In this document: in pieces, positions 38,670 through 48,170 of the stretch
How the letters are laid out: every line of letters starts with the position of its first letter
How positions within the stretch are numbered: position 1 is the stretch's first letter
Assembly: GCF_016924755.1 (NCBI RefSeq)
Contig: NZ_JAFFJX010000018.1
Span: 48,352 to 112,351, forward strand
Source: Longitalea arenae
GTDB taxonomy: Bacteria > Bacteroidota > Bacteroidia > Chitinophagales > Chitinophagaceae
Reading direction: 5' to 3'
DNA: 64,000 nt
Position numbers and translations under genes: made by a program
Notes under the pieces: model-generated
Database searches by the model: none
What the model was told of the DNA's origin: nothing
Seen by the model: only the letters and a program-made list of their open reading frames with translations

Positions 38670-39384
38670 GAACTTTCTCTATATTCCCGGCCCCCGTAAC
38701 ATTGCGGCTTACCTGCGCATCTCCTTTATATTTTACGTTTCCGGCGCCTGAAATATTGGCCGTCAGCTTTACACTGGCGTATATTTCTATACTACCGGTA
38801 CCTGAGATCGTGAGATCGGCTTCTTCTGTGAGTAAGTTAAGGGCGCTTATATTACCTAAGCCACTCACATCTCCGTTGAATTTTTTCGTTTCACCGCTCA
38901 GGTCGATATTTCCGGCGCCCGAAATACTGGTAGTGATCTCAGGAGCATCTACGTCCAGTTTCAGCGCACCAGCGCCGGAGCAGGCTATTCTCATTGGCCC
39001 ATCAGCACTGATCTTTGATTGTGAGGTAACCGCGCCCGCACTGCTCACCTCGATCTTGTTGTATTGGGGCGAAGTGATGTAGATCTTGATCCCTTTCTCT
39101 GACTTTAACCGTACATCATCCGTTGTTTCCAGCTTCAATGTTCCGTTTACTACCCGCAATTGTATATGCTGTTGTAAGTTCTCATCCGCTTCTATTTTTA
39201 CGGCGGCCGGACTACCCTCCGTAAGGTACACGTCATAATTGCCATGCAGTTCAACACCGGTGAAATCGCCCAGTGATTTGTTCACTGTGGTTATATTGCC
39301 ATTCCCCTCGATGCGGTCGCCATCCCACATGCAGGACTGGAATGCTGCTATGCAGAACAACAAATAAAAGATTCTTTTTTTCAT
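38665..39384 (-). CDS. DUF2807 (head GIN domain) lipoprotein, copy 1
   Basis: The 239-residue product has lipobox FQSC (Cys18). The rest is a right-handed beta-helix-like DUF2807 fold with regular repeats of GAGxI/GxGxI (SGAGALKLDVDAPEI, SGAGNIDLSG, SGLGNISALNL, SGTGSIEIYA, SGAGNVKYKG, TGAGNIEKV). The family is common in Bacteroidota and of unknown, probably adhesive or envelope, function. It is co-directional with a paralog of identical length 41 nt upstream. Confidence 0.9.
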   Translation of the reverse strand: MKKRIFYLLFCIAAFQSCMWDGDRIEGNGNITTVNKSLGDFTGVELHGNYDVYLTEGSPAAVKIEADENLQQHIQLRVVNGTLKLETTDDVRLKSEKGIKIYITSPQYNKIEVSSAGAVTSQSKISADGPMRIACSGAGALKLDVDAPEITTSISGAGNIDLSGETKKFNGDVSGLGNISALNLLTEEADLTISGTGSIEIYASVKLTANISGAGNVKYKGDAQVSRNVTGAGNIEKVQ

Positions 39385-39425
39385 ACTAAGGCTGGTTAAA
39401 TGGTTAGAATAAATGGTTTGTATAA

Positions 39426-40145
39426 CTATTTCACCTGGGTAATACTGCCATTACCGGTAATATGGGTAGAAGGCTGTGCATTGCCTTTATATCGAACATT
39501 GCCATTACCACCCACCGAAACATCGAGTTTTACACTCGCAAACACTTCAGCGTCGGCATTACCGAGAATATTCACTTTGGTTTCTTCCGTCATCAGATCA
39601 AAAGCTTTTAAATTACCATTACCCTGCAGTTTACAGTCAAAGCGCCTGGACTGTCCCTTTAACTGAATGCCGCCATTACCGGTTAATTCGGCTTTGATCT
39701 CAGGCGCATCCACATCCAGTTTGATATTTCCGTTGCCCTGCACTTTTAAGCTCATTTTGGCAGGATCGGTGATCGGCGTTTGCCCGATGATATCACCTGA
39801 ACCGATGGAATATATTTTATTATAACTGGGAGCTGTAACAAATACTTTAATGGTCTCGCGGGTGCGCAGCCAGATGCTTTTGCGGGTACGTACTTTTAAG
39901 GTGCCGTCTTCTACGAAGGTCTCGATATAAGGCAGGAGATTACTTTCTGCTTCGATCTTTACCGAGGCTGGGCTGCCGACAGCCACATATACGTCAAAGA
40001 AACCATACGATGCCACCCCGGAAAAGCTGCTGAGATTCCTGGTTTCGGTAGTTACTTCGCCATTTCCCTTAATTCTTTTCCCGGTATAGCGGCAACCAGC
40101 TGCCAGTGCGGTTGTTAAAAAGAGCAAGACGGCCCAATGCTTCAT
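39426..40145 (-). CDS. DUF2807 (head GIN domain) lipoprotein, copy 2
   Basis: The 239-residue product has lipobox LAAGC. The same beta-helix repeats occur with a systematic change from GAGN to GNGN/GNGG (QGNGNIKLDVDAPEI, TGNGGIQLKG, QGNGNLKAFDL, GGNGNVRYKG, TGNGSITQV). VEAP-type segments (KLDVDAPEI, SVKLDVSVGGNGNVRYKGNAQ) align with the neighbour, so the two arose by tandem duplication. The frame is open 32 codons upstream of this ATG, but only MKHWAVLLFLTTALAAGC gives a proper lipoprotein signal. Confidence 0.9.
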   Translation of the reverse strand: MKHWAVLLFLTTALAAGCRYTGKRIKGNGEVTTETRNLSSFSGVASYGFFDVYVAVGSPASVKIEAESNLLPYIETFVEDGTLKVRTRKSIWLRTRETIKVFVTAPSYNKIYSIGSGDIIGQTPITDPAKMSLKVQGNGNIKLDVDAPEIKAELTGNGGIQLKGQSRRFDCKLQGNGNLKAFDLMTEETKVNILGNADAEVFASVKLDVSVGGNGNVRYKGNAQPSTHITGNGSITQVK

Positions 40146-40264
40146 AATTAGAGGTTTAGTTTGATTACGTTTTACAATATAACCGGTTTTTCCAGCATTT
40201 GACGCTGAATGCGCTAAAATGTTACAGTAAGCCCTTGACAAATAGTGGATTACTATAATTTGAC

Positions 40265-40450
40265 CGGGTTACCGGTTTACCGGTTACCAGTTGCCGGTTA
40301 CCAGTTACCGGTTACCAGTTGCCGGTTACCGGTTACCAGTTACCGGACGCCAGTTACCAGTTGCCGGTTGCCGGTTACCAGTTACCGGAGGCCAGTTACC
40401 AGTTGCCGGTTACCGGGTACTGGTCGCCGGCTCCAGGTTCCCGGTTTCGG
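40265..40450. repeat. Heptamer array CCRGTTR upstream of guaA
   Basis: About 26 degenerate 7-nt units (CCGGTTA, CCAGTTG, CCGGTTA, CCAGTTA and so on) end in more diverged CAGGTTC/CCGGTTT units. A second type of word (GGAACCTGCAACTTGTGACC) follows at 40506-40537. The array sits between the divergent DUF2807 pair and guaA. Nothing else is seen in this 442-nt gap apart from the guaA promoter. Confidence 0.9.
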
Positions 40451-40549
40451 GTTACAGGGTATGGGAACCAGAGATCTTTCCATAGCCACGTTTGATCCGC
40501 AAAACCCTGGAACCTGCAACTTGTGACCTGAAACCCTCTTTCTGGCTCG

Positions 40550-40580
40550 TTGCCTTTGCGGGTGCTTTTTCTTACCTTCG
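40550..40580 (+). promoter_or_regulatory. Promoter abutting guaA
   Basis: TTG (40550-40552), a 20-nt spacer and TACCTTCG (40573-40580, one mismatch) are followed by only 7 nt before the guaA ATG. This leaves at most a few nt of leader. Confidence 0.65.
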
Positions 40581-40587
40581 CACCACC

Positions 40588-42120
40588 ATGACGGAAAAGA
40601 TTCTTATTCTCGATTTCGGCAGTCAGTACACTCAATTGATTGCCAGGGCCGTCCGGGAGGCCAACGTTTATTGCGAAATTATTCCCTATCACAAAAAAGT
40701 TGAATTTGATCCTTCGCTGAAAGGTATAATCCTCTCGGGTTCACCTTTTTCCGTGAACGATCCCAAAGCCCCGGAAGTAGATGTAAAAGCACTGCACCAG
40801 CAACTGCCCTTACTGGGCGTTTGCTATGGCGCCCAGCTAACTGCCAAACAGTTTGGCGGACAAGTAGCCAAAAGTAACAAACGTGAATACGGCCGCGCCC
40901 TCATGCACAAGCAGACCGACGATGTATTATTGAAAGATGTGATGGACCAGTCGCAGGTTTGGATGAGCCATAGCGATTCGGTACTGCAAATGCCCGAAGG
41001 GTTCAATGTACTTGCTACCACCGACAGCATTCCCTTTGCGGCGTTCAAAAAAAACGGCGAAGCCAATCCCCTCTACTGTGTTCAGTTCCACCCCGAGGTA
41101 TATCACTCCGTGGAAGGAAAAAAGATCATTAAGAACTTTCTCGTAAATATTTGCGGCTGCCAGCAAAGCTGGACCCCCGCCCACTTTATCACCGATACGG
41201 TAAACGATCTCAAAAAACAGATCGGCAACCGCAAAGTGATCATGGCCCTGAGCGGTGGCGTAGATTCAACCGTCGCTGCAACATTGATCCACCGGGCCAT
41301 CGGTAATAATCTGTACGGCATTTTTGTTGACAATGGCGTGCTGCGCAAAAACGAGTTTGAACAGGTGCTTGACACCTATAAGACCATTGGTCTGAACGTA
41401 AAAGGCGTAAATGCCAAACAACTTTTTTACGACGAGCTGAAAGGCAAGACCGACCCCGAAGCCAAACGCAAGACCATCGGCCGCCTCTTCATTGAGGTCT
41501 TTCAGCAGGAAGCCAAAGCCTTCGAAGGCGTTGAACTGCTGGGCCAGGGAACCATTTACCCTGATGTAATTGAAAGCGTTTCCGTGCATGGCCCTTCAGT
41601 CACCATCAAATCGCACCACAACGTAGGTGGTTTGCCCGATATCATGCACCTCGAACTGGTAGAACCCCTGCGTTTCCTGTTCAAAGATGAGGTGCGCCGG
41701 GTAGGACATGAACTGGGTATACCTGCTGACCTCCTGCACCGCCATCCTTTCCCCGGTCCGGGCCTGGCAATCCGCATCCTGGGCGAGATCACCCCTGAAA
41801 AAGTACAATTACTGCAGGAAGCCGACCACCGTTACGTTCAGGGTTTGAAAGAGCATAAGCTCTACGACCAGGTCTGGCAGGCAGGCGCTATCTTACTGCC
41901 CGTTAAGAGCGTAGGCGTTATGGGCGACGAAAGAACCTATGAATACACTGTAGCTTTACGTGCTGTAACCTCTGTAGATGGCATGACCGCCGACTGGGCG
42001 CACCTGCCTTATGAATTTTTGGCACATATTTCGACTGATATCATTAATAACGTTAGAGGTATCAACCGGGTGGTCTACGATATCAGCAGTAAACCACCTG
42101 CAACTATAGAATGGGAGTAG
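40588..42120 (+). CDS. guaA: GMP synthase (glutamine-hydrolysing)
   Basis: The 510-residue enzyme converts XMP to GMP. The N-terminal glutaminase domain has Cys79 (GVCYGAQ), His168 and Glu170 (QFHPEVYH). The ATP pyrophosphatase domain has LSGGVDSTV (221-229). The C-terminal dimerisation domain ends KPPATIEWE, the universal GuaA terminus. The frame is open 32 codons further upstream, but [20 protein letters not shown] is the family start and lies just downstream of a good promoter. A hairpin made of CCRGTTR heptamers follows. Confidence 0.97.
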   Translation: MTEKILILDFGSQYTQLIARAVREANVYCEIIPYHKKVEFDPSLKGIILSGSPFSVNDPKAPEVDVKALHQQLPLLGVCYGAQLTAKQFGGQVAKSNKREYGRALMHKQTDDVLLKDVMDQSQVWMSHSDSVLQMPEGFNVLATTDSIPFAAFKKNGEANPLYCVQFHPEVYHSVEGKKIIKNFLVNICGCQQSWTPAHFITDTVNDLKKQIGNRKVIMALSGGVDSTVAATLIHRAIGNNLYGIFVDNGVLRKNEFEQVLDTYKTIGLNVKGVNAKQLFYDELKGKTDPEAKRKTIGRLFIEVFQQEAKAFEGVELLGQGTIYPDVIESVSVHGPSVTIKSHHNVGGLPDIMHLELVEPLRFLFKDEVRRVGHELGIPADLLHRHPFPGPGLAIRILGEITPEKVQLLQEADHRYVQGLKEHKLYDQVWQAGAILLPVKSVGVMGDERTYEYTVALRAVTSVDGMTADWAHLPYEFLAHISTDIINNVRGINRVVYDISSKPPATIEWE

Positions 42121-42132
42121 GCGTCTTTTAGT

Positions 42133-42189
42133 TGTTACCGGTCGCCGGTTACCAGTTACCGGTTTTCCCGGCAACTGGTAACCGGTAAC
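42133..42189. repeat. CCRGTTR heptamers folded as an 18-bp hairpin after guaA
   Basis: CCGGTTACCAGTTACCGG (42145-42162) and CCGGCAACTGGTAACCGG (42168-42185) are complementary apart from one position, with a TTTTC loop. It lies 24 nt after the guaA stop and has no downstream T-run. Confidence 0.85.
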
Positions 42190-42254
42190 ATTGAAATTCG
42201 CGAGGCGTGCGTATTATAATGACAACTCAACAGTTAGTATATAAAGCATTCCCT

Positions 42255-43499
42255 ATGATGAAAAAATGGTTCATATCAGTACTTTCATGCCTTGTCCTGG
42301 CCTGGGTAGCACCCGTAGCAGCTCAAACAACACCAACAGTACAACCGGCTCAGCCAACACAACCGGCACAAACAATGCCGGCCACTGTGTTAACAGATTC
42401 CAGCCGTCAGCAGATCGCGATCTTCACTCCATTGTATCTTGATTCCGCTTTCGATATGGCCGGCAATTACCGGTACGATAATAAAACCTTTCCTAAACAA
42501 TCCAGCGCCGGATTGGAATTCTGGGAAGGCGCCGAACTGGCCATCGATTCCTTACAAAAAGAAGGTGTTCAACTGGAAGTTCATGTATATGACATCAAAG
42601 CGCCGGCCCAGCAGCTGGACTCCATCCTGAACAGCGAAGCATTTAAGGGCACAGACCTCATCATTGGCCAGGTTAATGCCAATGAGATCGTAAAATTGGC
42701 GGGTGTTGCCGCTGCATTGGATATTCCTTTTATCAATGCAACTTCACCAAGCGATGCAGGCATTACCAATAATCCCCATTACGTTATTCTGAATTCAACC
42801 CTGGCAACACATTGCACAGGCATTTACCGCTTCCTGCAAAAGAATTATTCTTTACAGGATATCATCGTCTTCAGAAAGAAAGGCGTACAGGAAGACCGCA
42901 TCCGCAATTACTTTACAGACTTTGAAAAAACAACCGCTGTAAAGCTGAAGCTTAAATACGTTACGTTAGATGACAATTTCACCGCAGACAAACTAAAGCT
43001 GTATCTCGACGAGGAAAAAGCCAATATCTGCCTGGCGGGCAGCCTTGACGAATCCTTTGGCAGAAATCTTTGCCAGCAACTGGCCCTCTCCAGTACAGCC
43101 GGCACGCCCAATGTGGTCATTGGTATGCCTACCTGGGACGGAATAGATTTTGAAAGATCGCAGTTCAAGAACCTGGAAGTGATCTACAGCACACCGTTCT
43201 ACGTAGCGCCCACCAACAAACTCGCATCATCAGTATACGAAAACTTCAAGAATACATTTTATTCCCGCCCATCGGATATGGTTTTCCGTGGCTTTGAAAC
43301 AATCTATCACTTTGCGCATTTATTGAAACTCTATGGCAGTAATATAGGTTCCAGCCTGAGCGATAAAAAATACATGCTCTTTGGCGAATTCGATATTCAG
43401 CCTGTTATCAATAAAACCACCATGACCCTCGATTATTTCGAGAACAAAAAACTCTACTTTGTGAAGAAGGTAGATGGTGTGGTGAAGACAGTTTATTAG
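42255..43499 (+). CDS. Periplasmic-binding-protein-like (type I) receptor protein
   Basis: The 414-residue product has a signal peptide (to about residue 24, ending PVAAQ) and a Pro/Thr/Gln-rich linker. The type I periplasmic-binding fold (IAIFTPLYLDSAF... WEGAELAIDSLQ... DLIIGQVNANEIVKLAGVAAALDIPFINATSP) resembles the branched-chain amino acid receptor family. Bacteroidota relatives are often fused to LysM and may bind peptidoglycan fragments; no LysM is present here. In-frame ATGs upstream (42207, 42219) would bury the signal peptide, so MMKKWFISVL at 42255 is preferred. A terminator follows. Confidence 0.82.
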   Translation: MMKKWFISVLSCLVLAWVAPVAAQTTPTVQPAQPTQPAQTMPATVLTDSSRQQIAIFTPLYLDSAFDMAGNYRYDNKTFPKQSSAGLEFWEGAELAIDSLQKEGVQLEVHVYDIKAPAQQLDSILNSEAFKGTDLIIGQVNANEIVKLAGVAAALDIPFINATSPSDAGITNNPHYVILNSTLATHCTGIYRFLQKNYSLQDIIVFRKKGVQEDRIRNYFTDFEKTTAVKLKLKYVTLDDNFTADKLKLYLDEEKANICLAGSLDESFGRNLCQQLALSSTAGTPNVVIGMPTWDGIDFERSQFKNLEVIYSTPFYVAPTNKLASSVYENFKNTFYSRPSDMVFRGFETIYHFAHLLKLYGSNIGSSLSDKKYMLFGEFDIQPVINKTTMTLDYFENKKLYFVKKVDGVVKTVY

Positions 43500-43530
43500 T
43501 TACCAGTTGCCAGTTCCCGGGTACCGGGGA
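43497..43530. repeat. Heptamer array CCRGTTR after the binding-protein gene
   Basis: The array begins at the stop codon and reads GTTACCAGTTGCCAGTTCCC then GGGTACCGGGG. It is followed directly by the terminator stem. A further YAACYGG piece lies at 43587-43617, just before the exonuclease gene. Confidence 0.7.
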
Positions 43531-43568
43531 AAGCCGTATCATGGATAAAACCGTGGCACGGCTTTTTT
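43531..43568 (+). terminator. Rho-independent terminator after the binding-protein gene
   Basis: The 7-bp stem AAGCCGT / ACGGCTT (43531-43537 with 43558-43564) is followed by T6. The inner loop holds a smaller ATGG/CCGT pairing. Confidence 0.8.
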
Positions 43569-43631
43569 GCTTAAGGAATAGATGTGTTCCCGGTAACTGG
43601 AAACCGGTAACCGGCCACCAAATGCATTCTA

Positions 43632-44708
43632 ATGCCACTAATATCTTTTACAGATAAAGGCCTCTATTGTGAGGCGGGACAGTTCTACATTGACCCCTGG
43701 CAACCGGTTGATAAAGCGGTGATCACCCATGCCCATAGCGATCATGCGCGCGCCGGCAGCCAGGCCTATTTATGCCATCACGATACGTTGCCATTATTAC
43801 AACTGCGCCTGGGGCCCAACCACTACCAGCCGGTAGCATGGAATGAAAAAATAACCATGAATGAAGTCACTGTTTCTCTGCATCCGGCGGGGCATATCAT
43901 CGGTTCATCACAGGTGCGGGTGGAATACAAAGGAGAAGTATGGGTGGTGAGCGGTGACTATAAAACCGAAGCCGATGGCATTAGCGGCATCTTTGAACCT
44001 ATCCCCTGCCATACATTTATTTCAGAATCCACTTTCGGCTTACCTATCTATAACTGGAAGCCACAGGACGAGCTGTTTCAAGAGATACAAAACTGGATCC
44101 GCAATAACCAGGTAGCCGGCAAAACCTCTGTCCTGATCGGGTATAGCCTCGGCAAAGCACAGCGATTGTTAAAAGCTTTAGGCGAAGTTACCGGTACTAT
44201 TTACGCCCATGGCGCTATCTGGAATGTACACGAAACGCTGTTACAGGCCGGCTGGAAATTACCGGCGATACAACGTGTTACGCCCGAGATTCCCAAAGAA
44301 AGCTATCGGGGTCATGTAGTACTGGCGCCACCTTCTGCAGACGGCAGCTTATGGATGCGGCGATTTCCATCGGCGAGCACCGGCATATGCAGTGGCTGGA
44401 TGCAGGTGCGCGGCCACCAGCGCCGCCGCAATGCAGATGCCGGTTTTGCATTAAGCGATCATGCCGACTGGAACGGTCTCCTGCAATCTGTAAAAGCAAC
44501 CGGGGCACAGAAAGTGTATATTACCCATGGGTTTCAATCAGCTTTCAGCCGATATCTGATTGAGATAGGCATATCTGCTGCAGAAGTGAAAACGGAATTT
44601 GGCGAAGAAGAGGAAGGTGCACCCGCCGACCCCCTGAAGGGGGACGAAGAAGGGAACTCACCCCCGCCTCCGCCAGCTGGCGGAGAGGATGAATTTGCTC
44701 CTTTGTAA
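43632..44708 (+). CDS. Ligase-associated MBL-fold DNA exonuclease
   Basis: The 358-residue product is a metallo-beta-lactamase/beta-CASP nuclease of the ligase-associated exonuclease family. The metal site has HAHSDHA (33-39), HPAGHIIGS and SGDYK; SDHADW follows in the beta-CASP part. It lies directly upstream of the ATP-dependent ligase, the known repair pairing. The last about 33 residues (EEEEGAPADPLKGDEEGN and a run of Pro) are unlike the family. They are encoded by a GC-rich palindromic repeat (44629-44696), so the protein end has probably been replaced or extended by that element. Confidence 0.9.
   Translation: MPLISFTDKGLYCEAGQFYIDPWQPVDKAVITHAHSDHARAGSQAYLCHHDTLPLLQLRLGPNHYQPVAWNEKITMNEVTVSLHPAGHIIGSSQVRVEYKGEVWVVSGDYKTEADGISGIFEPIPCHTFISESTFGLPIYNWKPQDELFQEIQNWIRNNQVAGKTSVLIGYSLGKAQRLLKALGEVTGTIYAHGAIWNVHETLLQAGWKLPAIQRVTPEIPKESYRGHVVLAPPSADGSLWMRRFPSASTGICSGWMQVRGHQRRRNADAGFALSDHADWNGLLQSVKATGAQKVYITHGFQSAFSRYLIEIGISAAEVKTEFGEEEEGAPADPLKGDEEGNSPPPPPAGGEDEFAPL
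44629..44696. repeat. GC-rich palindromic element in the exonuclease 3' end
   Basis: It contains CCCCCTGAAGGGGG (one palindrome) and CTCCGCCAGCTGGCGGAG (a perfect 18-bp palindrome), joined by GACGAAGAAGGGAACTCA. The sequence just inside the ligase reading frame (44791-44824) has a related CCCCTTTAGAGGCTGGGG motif. Confidence 0.75.
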
Positions 44709-44824
44709 ATGAACTCTATACCATTTATCTATATACAAAAATCGTTAACATGCCTGAACGTACTCCCAATATCAGCCTGGAAGATACTAACACCCCTTTA
44801 GAGGCTGGGGCTATGGTTGGGGGT

Positions 44825-46444
44825 ATGGCTTCCTTCGCGCAATTATTATTCAGGTTAGGTACAAGCACAAAAACAAATGAAAAGCTGGAAGCTTTGTCCG
44901 GCTATTTCGCGCATGCCAATGAAAAAGATAAAGTGTGGGTGATCGCCCTTTTCAGCGGAAGGCGGCCACGCCGCGCCGTTAGCGGCACGCAGCTCGCCGT
45001 ATGGTGCACAGAACTTATTGGCTTGCCCATGTGGCTTTTCCAGGAATGTTATCATACCGTAGGTGATCTGTCGGAAACCATCGCCTTGTTGATCCCTGAA
45101 AAAAGCGCTTCCACTCATTCCACGGAAGGGGCCCATACCATCGGCCAGCCACTGCACTATTACGTTGAAAAATTTCAGCAACTGGAAAAAGCACCCGAGG
45201 CGGAAAAGAAACTATTCATCCTGCAATCCTGGCTCGAATTAAGCAGCCGGGACCGCTTTGTGTTCAATAAATTGCTGTCGGGCACTTTCCGGGTAGGCGT
45301 ATCCCAAAAACTGATGGTGAATGCCCTGGCCCGTACGGTTCAGCTGGAGCCCAATACCATTGCCCATCGCATCAGCGGTAACTGGGATCCCGCTAGTACT
45401 ACATTCACCGAACTGTTAAGCGAACAGCTAACCCAGACAGATCATTCAAAGCCCTACCCTTTCTACCTCGCCTATGCGCTGGAAGATGCTTTGCCTGAAT
45501 TAGGCGAACCGGCAGACTGGCAGGCCGAATGGAAATGGGACGGCATAAGAGGGCAGATCATAAAAAGGAATGACCAGTTATTCGTATGGAGCCGGGGCGA
45601 AGACCTTATCACAGAAAAGTTCCCCGAATTCAGCATCCTGCAAAACAAATTGCCAAACGGCACGGTGATCGATGGCGAGATCTTACCTTACCATGATGGA
45701 CAGGTGCTTAATTTCAATGTACTGCAAACCCGCATCGGGCGCAAGAACATTACCAAAAAACATTTGCAGGAAGCGCCCGTAGGACTCTTTGCCTATGACC
45801 TGCTGGAATTGAATGGCGAAGACATCCGGCACCTGGCTTTGCGTGAGCGCCGGGCCGCCCTTGAAGAATTGGTGCTGTCACTGCAACTGCCTTTTATCCA
45901 ATTATCACCGGTCGTTTCTTTCACCGATTGGGATGAATTAACCACCATTCGCGAACAAAGCCGGAACATCAACAGCGAAGGACTGATGTTAAAAAGAAGA
46001 TCATCTGCTTACCAGGTAGGCCGCCGCCGGGGCGATTGGTGGAAATGGAAGATCGACCCGCTCACCATCGATGCGGTAATGGTATATGCCCAGAAAGGAG
46101 CCGGCCGCCGCAGCAACCTGTATACCGATTATACTTTTGCAGTAAAAGACGGCGACAAACTGGTTCCCTTCACCAAAGCTTATTCGGGATTGACAGATAA
46201 AGAATTTGCCCAGGTAGACGCATTTGTAAAAAGGAATTCTCTAGAGAAGTTCGGACCGGTGCGCACCGTAAAACCCGAACTGGTGTTTGAAATTGCCTTC
46301 GAAGGCATAGCCGCCAGCAACCGCCACAAATCAGGCGTGGCCCTTCGCTTTCCCCGCATCAGCCGCTGGCGAACCGATAAAACACCGGAAGATATCAATA
46401 CGTTGGATGATCTGAAGAAAATGTTGCAGTTGTATGGCAAGTGA
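44825..46444 (+). CDS. ATP-dependent DNA ligase (damage-response type)
   Basis: The 539-residue enzyme has an N-terminal DNA-binding domain starting with MASFAQLLFRLGTSTKTNEK, the usual start of this family. The adenylation site is EWKWDGIRGQ (Lys237), then RGEDLITEKFPE and DGEILPY. KWKIDPLTIDAVM is motif V, and the OB-fold C-terminus ends RHKSGVALRFPRISRWR. It seals nicks during repair with the neighbouring exonuclease and the helicase downstream. The frame is open to an ATG at 44750, but the added 25 residues come from a repeat-like CCCCTTTAGAGGC stretch and are not conserved, so 44825 is preferred. Confidence 0.92.
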   Translation: MASFAQLLFRLGTSTKTNEKLEALSGYFAHANEKDKVWVIALFSGRRPRRAVSGTQLAVWCTELIGLPMWLFQECYHTVGDLSETIALLIPEKSASTHSTEGAHTIGQPLHYYVEKFQQLEKAPEAEKKLFILQSWLELSSRDRFVFNKLLSGTFRVGVSQKLMVNALARTVQLEPNTIAHRISGNWDPASTTFTELLSEQLTQTDHSKPYPFYLAYALEDALPELGEPADWQAEWKWDGIRGQIIKRNDQLFVWSRGEDLITEKFPEFSILQNKLPNGTVIDGEILPYHDGQVLNFNVLQTRIGRKNITKKHLQEAPVGLFAYDLLELNGEDIRHLALRERRAALEELVLSLQLPFIQLSPVVSFTDWDELTTIREQSRNINSEGLMLKRRSSAYQVGRRRGDWWKWKIDPLTIDAVMVYAQKGAGRRSNLYTDYTFAVKDGDKLVPFTKAYSGLTDKEFAQVDAFVKRNSLEKFGPVRTVKPELVFEIAFEGIAASNRHKSGVALRFPRISRWRTDKTPEDINTLDDLKKMLQLYGK

Positions 46445-46467
46445 TGGACGGTGAACTGCCACGGATG

Positions 46468-46492
46468 CCAAATTTCAAATTCGTAAATTTGG
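46468..46492. other. 8-bp hairpin after the ligase gene
   Basis: CCAAATTT pairs with AAATTTGG around a 9-nt loop, 24 nt after the ligase stop. No T-run follows, so it is not a clear terminator. Confidence 0.4.
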
Positions 46493-46607
46493 AGAATAAT
46501 TCCTGCGCGAGTGAGACGTCCATGACATCATTTTCAAATCCAGCTGCGGATCTGAAGATGTTGGCCTGGTAAGTTTCATCTGGCAAAATGACAATAAAAA
46601 TGTTCAG

Positions 46608-47993
46608 ATGAAAAAATGGATGGGGGTGCTGGCACTGATAGTAGCCAGTGGTGTTGCTTTTACGGGAGTACTGACCGACGGCGACTATGAGCCGGTTCAT
46701 ATTCCGCCCAGCGCACAACGCACTGGGGGCGATGCACAAAAAGGATACGAATACCTGACTACCGGTGATTATGTGAAAGGCGGTATGCCTTATAACATCT
46801 GGATCCTGGGTATGGGTAAGAACAAAACCAATTACCTGGAACGAACCGGCAAAAATGCCGATATCTCACACGAATATACCGCCGTTACCGCCAACAACGG
46901 CGAAATACTCGTAGCTCCAAATTGCATGCAATGTCATGCACAGGTCTTCGACGATAAACTGATCATGGGCTTAGGCAATACTTTCATTGATTTTACCGCC
47001 AACGAAAAGCTCAACGTGAACCGGCTTAAAAAAGTGGAAAGCCTGCTGAAACTTACGGCGCCCAACAAATACAGGGCCGCCAAACCGTTTATCGACGTGG
47101 CCAAAAAGATCAGTCCTTATCTGATCACCGAGATCAGGGGCGTAAATGCGGCCGACCGGCTGGCTGCCGTACTGGTAGCACATCGCGACCCCATCACTTT
47201 TAAATGGAATCCGGATGCACAGTTGGATATTCCCGACGGCGTTATTCCTTCGGATGTGCCGCCATGGTGGCTGCTGAAGAAAAAGAACGCTATGTTCTAT
47301 AATGGATTCGGCCGCGGTGATTTTGGCCGCTTCTTAATGGCATCCAATCTCCTTACAGTAAATGACACAGCCGAATCGCAGGAAGTAGATACCCACATGC
47401 CCGATCTGCTGGCCTATATTTATTCGCTGGAACCGCCCAAATACCCGGGCACCATCGATAACACGCTTGCCACAGCCGGAGAAACGATCTTCAATAAGAA
47501 ATGTTCCGGTTGCCATGGCACCTACGGAGACCATGAAACCTATCCCAACCTGTTGATCCCGCAAGCCATTATTCAAACCGATTCGCTGTTGTACAAGAAC
47601 AATTATTCAAGCCCGCAGTTTGTGAACTGGTTCAATCAAAGCTGGTTCACTACCGGCGATCATCCCGCCCGGCTGGAGCCATTCATGGGTTATATTGCGC
47701 CACCACTCGATGGCATCTGGATAACAGCACCATTTCTGCATAACGGATCCGTACCAACGCTCGAAGCCCTGCTCAACAGTGATCTGCGGCCAAAATACTG
47801 GGGCCGGAACTTCGACAAACCGGAATATGATTATGAGAAGTTAGGCTGGAAATACACCAAAGAGCAGGCGCCCGGCGGCAAGTCCATTTACAATACCGAC
47901 CTGCCAGGCTATGGCAATTATGGACATACCTTCGGTGATAAATTAACGGAAGAGGAAAGAAAGGCGGTGCTTGAGTATCTGAAAAAATTGTAG
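46608..47993 (+). CDS. Secreted diheme cytochrome c (MauG/RoxA-like)
   Basis: The 461-residue product has an N-terminal signal or anchor (about 1-21). Two haem c motifs are present: CMQCH (106-110) and CSGCH (299-303). The C-terminal segment ITAPFLHNGSVPTLEALL is typical of the diheme peroxidase/thiol-oxidoreductase and rubber-oxygenase-like group. It probably carries out a periplasmic redox reaction; the substrate is unknown. It sits between the ligase and the helicase without an obvious link to DNA repair. Confidence 0.85.
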   Translation: MKKWMGVLALIVASGVAFTGVLTDGDYEPVHIPPSAQRTGGDAQKGYEYLTTGDYVKGGMPYNIWILGMGKNKTNYLERTGKNADISHEYTAVTANNGEILVAPNCMQCHAQVFDDKLIMGLGNTFIDFTANEKLNVNRLKKVESLLKLTAPNKYRAAKPFIDVAKKISPYLITEIRGVNAADRLAAVLVAHRDPITFKWNPDAQLDIPDGVIPSDVPPWWLLKKKNAMFYNGFGRGDFGRFLMASNLLTVNDTAESQEVDTHMPDLLAYIYSLEPPKYPGTIDNTLATAGETIFNKKCSGCHGTYGDHETYPNLLIPQAIIQTDSLLYKNNYSSPQFVNWFNQSWFTTGDHPARLEPFMGYIAPPLDGIWITAPFLHNGSVPTLEALLNSDLRPKYWGRNFDKPEYDYEKLGWKYTKEQAPGGKSIYNTDLPGYGNYGHTFGDKLTEEERKAVLEYLKKL

Positions 47994-48031
47994 AAGCAAA
48001 AGATTATAGGCAACCGCTAATGTACGTGTAA

Positions 48032-48070
48032 TTACAGGTTGCTGTAACCTGTATCCTGCAACTTGCAACG
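48032..48070. repeat. Inverted heptamer words after the cytochrome gene
   Basis: TACAGGTT and AACCTGTA form an 8-bp hairpin. They are followed by TCCTGCAACTTGCAAC, words also seen near 18760, 40510 and 60260. Confidence 0.6.
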
Positions 48071-48115
48071 GATAATTGATCTCTGGCATTTTTGCGGCAG
48101 GCTGAAACCTTGGTT

Positions 48116-48143
48116 AATAAAAAACTCCCCGCATAGCGGGGAG
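48116..48143 (-). terminator. Terminator of the T9SS-protein gene
   Basis: A perfect 8-bp stem CTCCCCGC / GCGGGGAG (48125-48132 with 48136-48143) closes an ATA loop. On the minus strand it is followed by T6. It lies about 27 nt after the stop. Confidence 0.88.
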
Positions 48144-48170
48144 CCTGTGTGCAAAAACCCTCGTAATACA

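Noticed and set aside
40492..40587. N-terminal extension of guaA
   Set aside because: The extra 32 codons overlap the promoter and a repeat-derived stretch; the family start is at 40588.
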